Shown piece by piece: positions 23,457 to 34,755 of a DNA stretch of 64,000 nucleotides. This DNA is from Lingula anatina (Eukaryota > Brachiopoda > Lingulata > Lingulida > Lingulidae). The DNA is taken from NCBI RefSeq assembly GCF_001039355.2, contig NW_019775236.1:6130-70129 (forward strand), in the 5' to 3' direction. The translations under genes were made by a program, and so were the position numbers. Within the stretch, counting starts at the first letter, position 1. Each line of letters opens with the position of its first letter. The notes under the pieces were generated by a model, which saw only the letters and a program-made list of their open reading frames with translations, had not been told where the DNA came from and did no database searches.

Positions 23457-23884
23457 ATGATGGCGGAGAAAAAGCAAAATGGTATTTTAAGTTTTTTAAA
23501 GAAAATGGACCCCGAAGATCACTCTAAAACGGCTCAGAACAGTAGCGACAGAGATGATCATGATCATGCACAGCAGACATTCCCACCAGAAGAGAGAACA
23601 AAAGTTTATGCAGCCGTCACGACTGCTGATACCGCGTCGAATAGCAATGCAACTTCAAGGTCGTTTCAAAAATGGTGGAGAAATACTCACAAGTGGCTTG
23701 TACACGACGATAACGCAAACTTGGTGTATTGCAGCTTATGCATTGAAAAAAAAGGACAATATCTTCTTTCAAGGGACTAATAAATTTCGAACGAGTACCC
23801 TTATGCGGCATGAGACGTCCGCTGCCATGCAAGAAACGTCGGAAGCAGCTCAAGCTAAACAGGCTTTTTGCAGAGCTTTAGAAG
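23457..23884 (+). pseudogene. ZNF862-like TTF-type zinc-finger ORF, frameshifted
   Basis: The frame starts MMAEKKQNGILSFLKKM and continues to WWRNTHKWLVHDD and VYCSLC. It then shifts by one base at an A8 run (23746-23753) and continues as DNIFFQGTNKFRTSTLMRHE, ending at a GTAAGA donor after 23884. The order of motifs (W-x-L, YCxxC, F-x-G-T-x-x-F-R-T-S-T-L-x-R-H) matches the TTF/BED-like zinc finger at the front of ZNF862- and KIAA1586-type hAT-derived proteins. Because the break is in a homopolymer it could be a sequencing error. No dimerisation or catalytic exons follow. Confidence 0.7.
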
Positions 23885-25140
23885 GTAAGATATTATTTTT
23901 TGTCAATATTTATTTATAACACAGAGCAATAGACATCTAAGTGATTATCGTGACGGTCCCGGACCCACGTGTTGTAATTATATTTGTGCAGTTTGAGGAA
24001 CTCTTGACAGTGCATTCTGGGGTATCGCAATGCTGAACTACTATGTAAACAATGTGTTTGCTGCGTCGCATTGACATAGGGCGTCAAACTCATGTTATTT
24101 CCCTGAACCTTATTTTTTGTATATATAGGAAAAATTTTTCACATTCATTTTTCATAATTTTATTGTGTTGAGAGATTTGGTCTCAGTTCATGGTGATTAA
24201 GGGAAAAATAAAGTAAGGGATAGTGTGCTGGAGTATTCTTTGTGGATACCTTCAACACTACTTCACATTTTATGCAGGTTTTTATGCCCAAATTCAAATT
24301 TAATTGTAACTTTTATAACATTTCTAGGTAAAGATGGAGCAATCATGGCAGTGGTGAAATCAGTTTACTGGATTGTTTAAGAGGACATTGCAATTCACAA
24401 GTTCGGAAGGACTTAAATGTTGTCTGGTATACCTGGCAGCTAAATTGAAGAATTTCTCCTGAAAGTGGGGAAAAGGTCATCGTAAATTCTCCAGGGACCA
24501 CCTTGTGACTTGTGCTAATTATGAGAAACAGTGCAAGGCAATACAGTGTCAATTCATTGACAATCTCATTAACAACATCAAAAAAGGAACAATTCTCAAA
24601 GTGATTTTTAGTAAGACCTGTGTCTCTGCTGTCGAAATATGTGTTGAACTTGGTAATTGGTGAATAAATCGTGAACATATTTAGTGTTATCTTAAACTTG
24701 TTAACAAAAATTGGAGCGTCAACTCAAGGGTTTTGTTTTAAAAAATTGGGATTACTTATTGAATGTGATCACCTATAAGTCAAAATATTTTTATAAAAAA
24801 TTTTTTTTCATCTCTGAACATAAATACCACAGCAGTAAAACAACATGCGTTACATATCATAATTTCAAGATTTGAACAAGGGCCCACTTTAAAATGTAAT
24901 GACCCACTTTTTTTAATGTTGGGGGCCCTGTGTCCCACATTGAAACATTCCTAGAATGAACACTGTGTACAGTGCACTTCACAAAGCTTATAAAGCATAC
25001 TAAGNACTTAATTTCATAAGTCATGAATGCATGCCAGTTAGTCAAGGGTCAATGATAATGGGACAGGACAGAAGAGGTAAAATTAAATGGATTTTTCATA
25101 AATTGAAGCCAAAAATGGGTTTAAAATGTCGTTATAGAAA

Positions 25141-25459
25141 GAACTTGGTTATTGGTGAATAAATCGTGAACATATTTTAGTGTTATCTTATACTTGTTAA
25201 CAAAAATTGGAGCGTCAACTCAAGGGGTTTGTTTTAGAAAATTGGGATTACTTATGAATGTGATCACCTATTAGTCAAAATATTTTTATAATAATTTTTT
25301 TTCATCTCTGAACATAAATACCACAGCAGTAAAACAACATGCGTTACATATTATAATTTCAAGATTTGAACAAGGGCCCACTTTAAAATGTAATGGCCCA
25401 CTTTTTTAAATGTTGGGGGCCCTTTGTCCCACATTGAAACATTCCTAGAATGAACACTG
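25141..25459 (+). mobile_element. Second copy of the hAT-like element's 3' end
   Basis: The last 320 bases of the upstream element (24646-24965) are repeated here with only scattered changes, ending in the same TCCTAGAATGAACACTG. No left end is present. A single ambiguous base lies between the copies at 25005. It may be a partial second insertion, a tandem duplication, or an assembly artefact. Confidence 0.85.
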
Positions 25460-25512
25460 CTGACATCCACGTATCCTCAAAATTGTATATGTACATGCAA
25501 ATGAAGACTTAC

Positions 25513-28500
25513 CATTTCTTCCTGAGTATAATATTCACTTGCTATATTTGGAGCAGCTAGAGAAAGAGATTGCTGAAAAGAACATCAATAACAACAATTT
25601 ACTCTTTTGTGCAGCAAAGCAATCAATCCAACTGTCAAACTGATATCACAAATAAAATTTGACGAGTTTGTTAAATTTTTTGTATGCTTGTTATGCTTGG
25701 AATATGTACTTTACTTGAAAACATTTACACCTGTGCAGTTATACCTACCCCTTGCTGACGAAGCTGTGCTCTAATTTTTTCCATGTTCTTCTCATGCTCT
25801 CCATCATATTTTCCACCAGAGCCTCAAAGAAAAAGTAATCATAAGTATTCATACTTTAAAATTTTGGATTTTAAACTATTGTTTAACTTTATAGATGAGA
25901 AACATTTTGGCAAAATCAAAAGAAATGGTAATACTCATCACTATTGACATGATATATTTTCATACATTCCTAAATAGATTTTGGGCATACTTCCCTTTTC
26001 AAATAAATCTTTGCGTCTTTTCTTGATTTTTATTTACTTACCAAGTGTGAAAGCATCCCTCTTTTCTCCATCAATTTCTTCGTCATATTTATCTAATATA
26101 TTGGTAGTCTTCAACTGGAAGTTGAAAAAAAAAAAAAGGAAATGTCAAAGAATAACTACGGCCACTCTGAAATAATAGTGTACACAAGGGTTAATCAAAA
26201 TGCACCTACTGCAACAATAACTGTACTGTGACATTTTGTCAAATACATTAGTACTCAATAATTTTCTTTCCTCTTTCACCCCATTTTTTTTTGTAATATT
26301 GTGTACTGTATTATATGTTATATATGTATGATTCTGAAAGTACTGTATAATAGTTGATAAGTTAACTTTTTTTTCTTGCTCATATCTTTTGGATAAATTT
26401 TAATAATACTTTTAGCACGTTTAGTATCAGTGTACGTTGTGTGAGGGTGTGTGAGAGAGCACATGATAATCTTCTTATATGATGAGCTTCTAACACAGTT
26501 ATATGATCAGCTTCCAACACTTAAATGCACCTACTGTACAGAAACTGTTAAGAACCCATCTATTTGTCTCTCCTGTTTATTTGTCTCTATTTTTCCTTTC
26601 CCTTTCCTTATTTACTCTTTCTATAAGCATAAATTTCTCTTTGGTGATATTTTCTTACCATGCCATATTCATCATACTCTGGCTCATCCCAAGGCTTATA
26701 ATCAGGTTTCTTCTTCTTATTTTCTACATTCTTTTTTGACCTTTCATCATCAACAATATTCACGTTCACAAGAGTATCACCTTCGTCATCTTCATCAAGT
26801 ATGCCTATTTAATAAGAACAGAGATCACTTTATTCAGAATTACCAAACACATGGATCTTATGTTTAAGTGTCCATGAAAAAAACAGCCTCTAAACTATTT
26901 ATAACTGCTTAGAAAAATACAAAAAAAGTACTATGAACATCTTGAGATCAGATTTCAGTGTAGATTTAAAAATTGATAATGAAACCTGCAATATAAATAT
27001 ATTTTTGAAACCTGGTCCACTACCTCAAATAATATGGACTTACCTTTGTCTTTTAATGTTAAAATAACAGCTTTTCCTTCTTTGAATGAACCCATTCCAT
27101 GTTCAACCTTGATACCTTTGAGATCCCTGGATGTGTATTCCTGAGATACAAGATATTATGTTAAATGACAATAATGCAAAATGTAAGTTAACAGTGATTT
27201 AATATGACATTTTATTTACTTAAGCATTTTCATTTCAGTAAAGATGAAACATGCAATGAATTCATTACTGATGGTGCTAAAATATTCTGCAATATTGCTC
27301 TGCAAATTATGGTTTTTTCAGACTTTTAATAAACTAATCTATGAAAACTTCATAATCATGAAAATTACCTTTCCCTTGTTCATGAGAGGTGCAAACTCCT
27401 CTTCCACAAGGTTACCAATACCAAACTCTGCATCCATTTCTTCTAGCATCTTAGCCTGAATAACAAAATAGCATGGTCCATTAATTTTTAAGAGGACAAT
27501 TTTCTTCACAAACCATAACATACAACATAATAATCATCAGAAGTAACTTTCTAACAATAATGATTTTTTTTTTACTTAATCTCAATATGTTTGTTGGGAA
27601 AAAAATCAGTTTTGAAAAATGCCAAAGGATAACCCCACATTGTATGTTGTATTGTGCAAATTGGTTAAATGTTTAATGTTATGTAAGACAAAAATTTATC
27701 ATTAATCCTGTCTTATTATGTAGCTACCCTTTTCTCGGCCATCTTTTTTTCCTCTGCATCTTTCCTGTTTCTCTTAACCCAAGTGGCTGCAGATTCATCA
27801 TCAGAGTCACTCTCCCCTAATGTTTTGACTTTTCTGCAATCAAAATTTGCCAAACAATAATGTTAATAATAATTTAACACATAGCATTACACAGACGTTA
27901 AAATGAAAAGCACTGGAATGAAATCATAGTTAACAGCTTCTGATTGATATGCAAATCACCATACCTGCTTTGATACATATTCCCTTTAAATGCATATACA
28001 TAAAAAAGACTAATTTTACACAATTGTTCATGCCCATACAGCATTACATTTTTCTTAAATACAATCACGTCATAGATATATTTCTTAAATACAATCATGT
28101 GACAATCTAAAATAGCTCCTTAAAAAATCTAGCATCTTTAACACAACAACCAAAAACCTACCCTAACTGCATATTTATTCGCCTTTTTTCTTTAATGACA
28201 GCCAATTTCTCCTTCAATTTTTCTGTCATTTGGGCCTGTGCAATATTTCCAGCAGGTTTATGTATATCATCCTTAAGGGATTCTTTTTCCTCTGAAACAG
28301 CACAGTAACAAGCAAGCATTGACATGAACAACTAACACAAACAACTTTAAGACAAAATGACTTTGGGTAAAGAATTTTCAAAACTTCTTGAGTTAAGTTA
28401 AAATATCTTTGAAACACCAATTCCATGTATTTCTAAATTTTAAAGGAATACTAGTGCATACCTTTGGGTTCATTTTCATCTGGAACTTCCAAAGGCTTCA

Positions 28501-29951
28501 GGCCTAGTTTAGCTCTTAATTTACTGAAAATATTTCAACATGGATTGTTTAGGCTTTAATAGTTGTTATAATTAATTCAGTACAAGACTACAAACCTGCA
28601 TCTATACAAACTTCAATACCAAATACAGTAATCCAGTATGTACAAACAGATCTCATCCCATTTTCTTAGTTGTTCAAAAATAGTTGACTCTTATTTCAAA
28701 ATGTCATTTTTTAGGGCCCACAGACACCGTCTTTTGGAAGAGGGTCAGAATTTTTCAAGTTTACATTGACAGGCATTTAATTTTTCTGTCTGAAAATGGT
28801 CAAAAATGGAGGATGGATCATCAAAGATCATTTGAAAGACTGTCAGAAAATATTTCTGTACCTGCCCCTGATCTTCAAGAAGAAACAAGCTGCTTCTCAC
28901 AAAGATGGTTTCACTGAGTACACATAAACATTTTTCAGAGTCAAAACAACATTTTAACAAACTTCATTTATTTGCTTCCACAGTTTAAATTTAAAAAAAG
29001 TATTCCAATGATCAATTTACTGATGTGAAGATTTTGAAAAAATACTTACTTTGTTTCTTCTATACTAAGAGAAATGTCGCCTCCGCTGCTTTTTGGCTTA
29101 ATATCTAAAAAGGTATATTGTCAAGTATTAAATTAAAGACAACTCTAAATTTAAGATACTTGGGGAGAATGGCAAATTGTAACCATATCAATAGTCAGAA
29201 GGTTCTATAGCAGGCCCGTAGCCAGCAATTTCAGAGTGGGTGGGTCGTTTTCTGAAAAAGTGGACTTTTTACCATAAAATCCTCAAGTACCTAGGTCAAA
29301 TTTTACCCAGAGTGGACCTTTTCCCAGCAAAAAGGGTGGTTCTTTCGAACCCCCCAAACCCCCCTGGCTAAGGGCCTGTAAAGTCCGAATGTTCTTTCAT
29401 TGGTCTGGACATTTACTTTTGAGCCTTCGGACCACTGAACCCTTGATTAATAAAAACAATGAAAATGTAACCATTTTTCTGACTGACGAACCTTCGGACC
29501 AATGAACCTTTGCACTATCGAGACGCCCCCGGCAAAACTCCCTGATCCCAACATCAATGTACTTTTGTCTTATTTCTATTTATCTAACTATTTTCTACGA
29601 TACCGACAAAAGAGTGAACAAACGTAAGAAAATAAGCTGTATACTGTGCTCACTGTAGACTTACACGGACGTAACATTCACTAAAAGTATGTATCGATGT
29701 GCTTCAGGAAGCATCTTATGTATCTTACCATCAGAGGGCTCTTCTTTAATCTTTAACTCTTCTTCATATATTTCAGATCTTCCCTCAACATCCTTGCTAT
29801 ACCCAGTTTCCTTGTCTCTGGAGTGAGATCGGTCCCGATGCCGCCGTTTCTTTTCTCTTGGAGAGCGCGACCTACTGCGAGATCGGTGCTTGTGTTTGCG
29901 CTTATGTTCACGCTCACGGTCTCTTTCTTTGTGTTTCTTTGAAGATCCCAT
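25513..29951 (-). CDS. SART1: SART1 (U4/U6.U5 tri-snRNP 110K protein), N-terminal half only
   Basis: A nuclear splicing factor needed for tri-snRNP recruitment to the spliceosome. Eleven minus-strand exons fit with correct phases: 29951-29729, 29104-29050, 28523-28462, 28291-28162, 27833-27728, 27455-27369, 27140-27044, 26804-26659, 26114-26042, 25822-25749 and 25572-25513. They join to 371 residues. The start [12 protein letters not shown] leads an RS-rich stretch ([20 protein letters not shown]). Family landmarks follow in order: [98 protein letters not shown] and [11 protein letters not shown]. In human SART1 (about 800 residues) the protein continues with roughly 400 more. Those exons should lie at lower coordinates, but none is present before TMA16, only transposon sequence. 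The last exon read ends at a good GTAAGT donor, so the gene is not ending there. Confidence 0.95.
29185..29530. mobile_element. Nested MITEs upstream of SART1 exon 2
   Basis: The outer element is a second, worn copy of the GTCCGAAGGTTCATTGG foldback found at 20674-20847, in the opposite orientation, ending CTATCGAGACGCCCCC at 29530. It is split by another element at 29211-29378 with ends CAGGCCCGTAGCCAG and CTGGCTAAGGGCCTG (15-bp inverted repeats, one mismatch). A GGCAAA string lies on both outer flanks (29171-29176 and 29531-29536), possibly a worn target duplication. Both elements are non-coding and lie in SART1 intron 1. Confidence 0.75.
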
Positions 29952-30298
29952 GTTGATGAATGGTTATACGCTATAACACAAACATGCACCGATAAAATCT
30001 AAAGTTATAATGATCCAAATGCCCACAAAAACATGATTTTGAGTACCTACTGTGCAGCGTGCCCGTATCGTATAGTAGTGCCGCAGTTAATACGTCAGAT
30101 TCGGACGTGCGTTTTCCCATTCGATAAATTCATCATACTTCATATTCTGCCTTTAATTATCAAAATCATATTGACAGTAATTCCTTATCCCTCGATTGTA
30201 GAAACAGACAGAATCTAGGTGTACACAAGGTATTTCTGCCCAGAAAATGTCCTTTCCATAATATTAATAGTAACAAAGACGACCCAACATCCAATCAA
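29952..30298. other. SART1 5' flank
   Basis: Contains the SART1 5' UTR and promoter by position. No distinct motif was seen. Confidence 0.5.
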
Positions 30299-30304
30299 GT
30301 CTCT

Positions 30305-30355
<51 letters not shown>

Positions 30356-30372
30356 GAGCCCACCCAGGGACG
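30299..30372 (+). tRNA. trnN-GTT: tRNA-Asn (GTT)
   Basis: A 74-base sequence folds as a standard cloverleaf. The acceptor stem is GTCTCTG with CAGGGAC, followed by a G discriminator. The A box is TGGCGCAATCGG, the B box is GGTTCGAGCCC, and the anticodon loop CTGTTAA gives anticodon GTT. The CCA end is not encoded, as expected for a nuclear gene. A TTTT terminator follows at 30377-30380. It has no intron. It looks like a working gene, not a SINE head. Confidence 0.97.
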
Positions 30373-30589
30373 ATTACTTTTCCTATTTGCTCAATTTATT
30401 TAACATATCAATTAACATAAACTCTTATTGAACACATTCATCTTAAAAATGATTATATATAACTATATATATTACCACCTCCATTGTTGTTCAATATGAT
30501 GATATCCCTTCAAGTTAGGACCACAGAGATAGAAAAGTGTCTATATGAATTTATGTCCTACAGGGGTACAAGAAATGCCCCCTTCATAT

Positions 30590-31770
30590 CGCAGATACTC
30601 AGGGAATAAAGTATACAACAGAATACATCTACCTCATCGATTACAAGAAAGCCTTCTACCATGTAAGACACAACATCTCTTCCAAAAGGCTAAAAGGCAT
30701 CGACTATGACAAGGACTACTGAGTCATGTGTCATCTGAAAGAAAGGACGTAAACTCCCAAATGGCCTTACCAAATGGACTGAAATCAATCGTGGTGTGCG
30801 ACAGGGGTGTGTGATGAGCCCTGACTTTCTCATTCTTTATACTGAGCACATACACAGAGGACACACAAGCCGGTGTTCTGATCAATGAAACCTTGAACAT
30901 AGGCCTAATAACGTTATTATGTCCAAGATGAAACCCAGATCAACAATACCCGATACGCAGAACACAACGTGCATATAGCTGACAGCGAGGAAGGCCTCCA
31001 ACGTCGCCGATAATTTGTTTGGGTTGCCTCTTTGAAAGGACTGGAGATCAACTGCAAGAATACCTTTGGTAATGGTTATCTCCAAAGAAAGTCAACCTCC
31101 AATATGCGCCCTAGCATCCCGATTAAGTCCATTCTTTCAAAAACCTCTAGTCAATATTGGCGGCGGAGGAAGGTGTGAGAAGAAATTCAGAAGACGCTCA
31201 GGAATGGCTTAACTACCTTCAATCATACGTCTGCAATATTTAAGGATCGGGGAATATTTGTGATGCTAAGCATCAAACTTCTCCCTTCAATCAAATGATC
31301 TGAAATATAAACAGGATTGGGGAATATCAATGATGCTAAAAATCAGACTTTTCAGATTGGGGAATATCAATGATGCTAAAAATCAGACTTTTCAGATGTT
31401 CTTTTATACGGTTGTGAAGCGTGGGCTATCAGATGCAACAACCAAAAACATAGGCCACAGAGATGTGGTTCTACCGTAGATTGCTACGCATCTCATATAA
31501 TGCTCATTAAACTTCACAAGCGAGTTGGGCAAGACCAACAACTCCTTACGGTTATAAAGGAAAGACAGATAAATTTCACCTCCCATATCAGAAAAGGCCA
31601 ACTAGAAGACTTCATCCTCGCTAGAAAGATTCCTGGGAAGAAAACTAGAGGCAGACAAAGACCCCATTCCCACAGATTTTAGATCGATCTATCCCTGTGG
31701 GGAGTTTGACTAGATTACTGTCAGCTTAGCCGGCTTAAGCATCTGTCCCTCCTACTAAAAGCTGTAAGAG
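30590..31770 (+). mobile_element. Decayed LINE (reverse transcriptase C-terminal part)
   Basis: Broken plus-strand frames spell reverse-transcriptase remnants in the right order: IYLIDYKKAFYHVRHN (family form DYxKAFDxVxHxxL) near 30625, then GVCDEP and TEHIHRG remnants near 30810-30860, LLYGCEAW near 31400, ATEMWFYRRLLRISY, and finally KIPGKKTRGRQR near 31640. This tail is typical of jockey/RTE-like non-LTR elements. There are many stops and frameshifts, and the catalytic box is lost. The endonuclease and 5' end are absent. Confidence 0.75.
31316..31395 (+). repeat. 40-bp tandem duplication inside the LINE relic
   Basis: The unit starting ATTGGGGAATATCAATGATG is present twice in tandem, exactly (31316-31355 and 31356-31395). 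A worn third copy lies at about 31242-31285. Confidence 0.9.
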
Positions 31771-32331
31771 GGTAATTAACTACCGTGCGCGCTCAGCTGA
31801 CTGCAATTTAGCGTGAACCGACAGGGAGTTAGGTCGTTCTAAATCTAAATCTCTGGATCGATCTAAATCTCTGGGAGTGCACTCTAAGTCAACTAAAGAA
31901 AGACAGGAATGAACACACACAAAAAAAATATGGGACACAGCGAGGAATCGGGCGCTGAAACTGGTATCATAAGTCGTATTGACCATGGCACCAGAGATAT
32001 ATATATGTATAATCACCTGATAGTCAGTAACCGGTTTCTTTTACTATATTCACAAATATATCTAATAGGATCCACATATTTAGAATGTTAAACGAAAATT
32101 TTGTCCTAAAAATTTGAAAGAGAGAAAAGCAAACAGTGCCGTTATATGCCTACTGTCGTAAATTGATGTTTTATATGTTTTTGTACTTGTTCACAATGCA
32201 AGCGGTACCACTGAGACAGATAGGCCTGCAGCACTTTTAATATTCCATTTCATTTGCCGAGAGCGATTCCCACGTATGGGATACAGAGCATACAGTTTTT
32301 ATTCAAGCAAGAAAACAGTGATACTTCTAAA
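31771..32331. other. 5' flank of GT92-like gene
   Basis: No coding exon was seen. A non-coding first exon may lie here. The frame of the following gene stays open upstream to a stop at 32221, but contains no ATG before 32332. Confidence 0.5.
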
Positions 32332-33097
32332 ATGATCCCAAATTTCAGAAAAGTGATGCGCTCTCAAGAGAAAAATATACACCGTTGTAGACTTGAAGCC
32401 ATACTTCGAGTTCGGCGATTCTGCAGTTACCGCTTGGCAGCATTTGTAATTTTGTCAATTCTCCTTCAGGCTCTACTTATCTACAGTGATTCAGCAGGAA
32501 AAATAGAAATCGGCCAACAATTTGCTCATGTCGGGGAACGCATTTTTCTTGGTGCTTTAGACACGAAACTTTCATATGGTCAGTATTCTCGCCTTATGGT
32601 GTACAGGTTAGCTTACGAACCTCGTTCTGAATGGGTAGCTGTTTGCGATGGAGAGTCTTTCAAAACGCACGATTCAACGAAAATTGCTCTTCGACACGTC
32701 GAGATTTTTCAGACCCTAGGAGACACAAATGTTCATGTTATTCAAGCGGTTGTTGACGACAGATTGCGAAACGTGAAATTCATCCGTTTGCTTGCCGTGG
32801 GACTTATGCCAGGACCTGGTGAAGAGTTGTACTGCATGTATGATTGTCCGTCCCCGCCAGTGGAACGCTGCAGTGTGAAAGCTCAATACGCCATGCTAGC
32901 AGCTGGAAATCAATCGGACTATCCAAAATACGGTAAATATCGTTCCGTATGCTGCCTTCCAATATCAGTTAGACCTGTCTTCAGTATGTGCATTTTGACT
33001 AGAAAGATAAGAACGATAGCTATGTTGATGATGACGAAAGTTTCAGATTAAGGGTGCAAGGGGGAGGGGATTTAGGAGACCCCCCCCCCAAAAAAAA

Positions 33098-33135
<38 letters not shown>

Positions 33136-34325
33136 CTTTTAGAGATTATTACAGAGTATAGCCATCTACGGTCACATGGTCCGAAGGCAAGCACAGATTT
33201 CAGAATAATTGCTTTAACTGCCGTTTTTGTGGTTAAATAAAATACATTATATTTCTACGAGTTGTTTACATTGTTTTTATTGTGAAATATAGATCTCATA
33301 CAAAGAGTTGTTATCCCTTTAATTTGTTGAGACGCTTAGCATCCTCCTTCAAAATGTATAGACTGTGGATTGTCTGTTTAATTAGTTTCCGATCTGTACC
33401 AGCAAAAAAATGCTGGTGTTAACGAAAATTTAACAAGAGTTTCGAACGGTAACATATATTATCTTCATTATATTTTGTATATCTTACTTCAGAATGGAAG
33501 CGAAAATCGATGATGAATGTAAACGTGTTTGCCTGTCCCCTGCGCAACGAGGACAATCCCAAAGCTGTTACCATGGTAACACGGTCTTGTGGATACAGTC
33601 ACAACATGGTGTCACTTAGCCACCTAGACCTTCTGGGTGTACAAGTACCTCAACGCGACGTAGCAGTGTGTGTGCATGTCGTCAACCAGTCCCTATTGCC
33701 CTCGGCGTACGAAGATCCTAACGCTCTGATCATGTGGGTTGAATACTTGACACTAATGGGAATCGATAAAATATTCATGTACCATGCTTACCTTGGTGAG
33801 AAAAATCAAAAAGTGGTGAAACAGTATAAAAATGAGCTGTTAAGCGATATCGAATTTACAGACTGGAATAATGTGACCAGGAACCTTGACCATGTGGTTG
33901 CTTCAGAGGCCGGCATAAACCATTGTCTCTACAAGAACCTGATGCTTTTTCACAACATTATTGTGATGACTGTTGAAGACTGGCTTATCCCGGGTGATGG
34001 GATAGCTAACATCAAACAGGTTGTCAGATCAACCGATTTCCACGAAGATATGGATAACAACATTGGATTTAGAATTCATTCAACTAAAATGGAAAGCAGA
34101 GAACATACATCAAAATCTTTTGTCGTGCGACCGAGAAAGGTTCTTGCCTTTTCTGCTAACCACTTCATTCCATTATCGGAGAAAGTTAGTTTTCAGTACC
34201 TAAAAAGTGGTTATTTTTCCATGACATCTTTTGAAGGGTTCCAAGCTCATTCAATGCTAGACCACATCCGGGCGCCTCTGGCAAAACAAGTGGCATACAG
34301 GTTAAAACGAAGCAGTGGTACCTAA
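32332..34325 (+). CDS. Glycosyltransferase family 92-like type II membrane protein
   Basis: Two exons, 32332-32932 and 33493-34325, joined in phase 1, give 477 residues. The start is the first in-frame ATG (MIPNFRKVMRSQEK). A basic N-terminus precedes one membrane span (about 35-51, LAAFVILSILLQALLIY), the pattern of a Golgi type II enzyme. The C-terminal half carries the GT92 (DUF23) pattern: DVAVCVHVVNQS, WVEYLTLMGIDKIFMYH, an NHCLYKN block, and a later FEGFQAH. GT92 enzymes add galactose or similar sugars to glycans. In the family the strand after the NHCLYKN block normally ends in an acidic D-x-D-E-F metal site; here the same place reads TVEDW (about 360-364). The enzyme may therefore be inactive, or use metal differently. 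The intron carries a (TA)n tract. The gene converges on the tetraspanin gene, 430 bases away. Confidence 0.8.
33101..33133. repeat. (TA)n with C- and A-runs in the GT92-like intron
   Basis: A C-run and an A-run (33081-33099) precede TA dinucleotides. Such tracts are prone to assembly error. Confidence 0.9.
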
Positions 34326-34755
34326 TTATTGACTGCTTCATTCAGGACACGAAAACCGCTGTCAGAACTTGTAAACGAAATCACCCGTGGCTGGCTGCAT
34401 TCGGTTATTTCTAATGGCACACGAAAATAGCGATGTACTTTCATCAAATGTCCGAAATTTTGTTTACATATTAGAACACTAAATCAAGAAGATTAATTTA
34501 GCAAAGGGATATTGGCTGTAATTTCCATGAGGAAAATTTTTCCAACGAAAATATAATTTGATCAACGTGCCGAGGAAATGTTAATTAACGCGTTGTCAAC
34601 TGACATTTACCTTATTAGAAAAGTTAAATAATTAATATTTGAGGTATTTAGGTAAAATAAATATGTATTTTACAAAATATACTTCTTTTCTATCAATAAA
34701 TCCACATAATACGTTTGTATACTACATCGTTGTATCAGCTAAAATATGTTTATCA
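34326..34755. other. Convergent 3' region between GT92-like and tetraspanin genes
   Basis: AT-rich, with several ATTAAA/AATAAA-like words that could serve as polyadenylation signals on either strand. No gene. Confidence 0.5.

Larger units (their letters stand above)
23080..24965 (+). mobile_element. hAT-like element with 17-bp terminal inverted repeats
   Basis: The left end CAGTGTTCATTCTAGGA (23080-23096) and the right end TCCTAGAATGAACACTG (24949-24965) are perfect inverted repeats of 17 bases. They are flanked on both sides by TGTACA (23074-23079 and 24966-24971). That is six bases rather than the eight expected for hAT, and TGTACA is itself a palindrome. Inside are a promoter-like stretch and a broken ORF with a ZNF862-type zinc finger, but no recognisable transposase catalytic domain. 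It sits in the intron after the last recognised TMA16 exon. Confidence 0.75.

Noticed and set aside
24343-24678. 111-codon minus-strand frame in the hAT-like element
   Set aside because: Antisense to the element, with no transposase motif, and partly in the duplicated 3' end.
28684-28960. Overlapping frames on both strands in a SART1 intron
   Set aside because: They lie between well-defined SART1 exons 3 and 2, with no motif or splice support.
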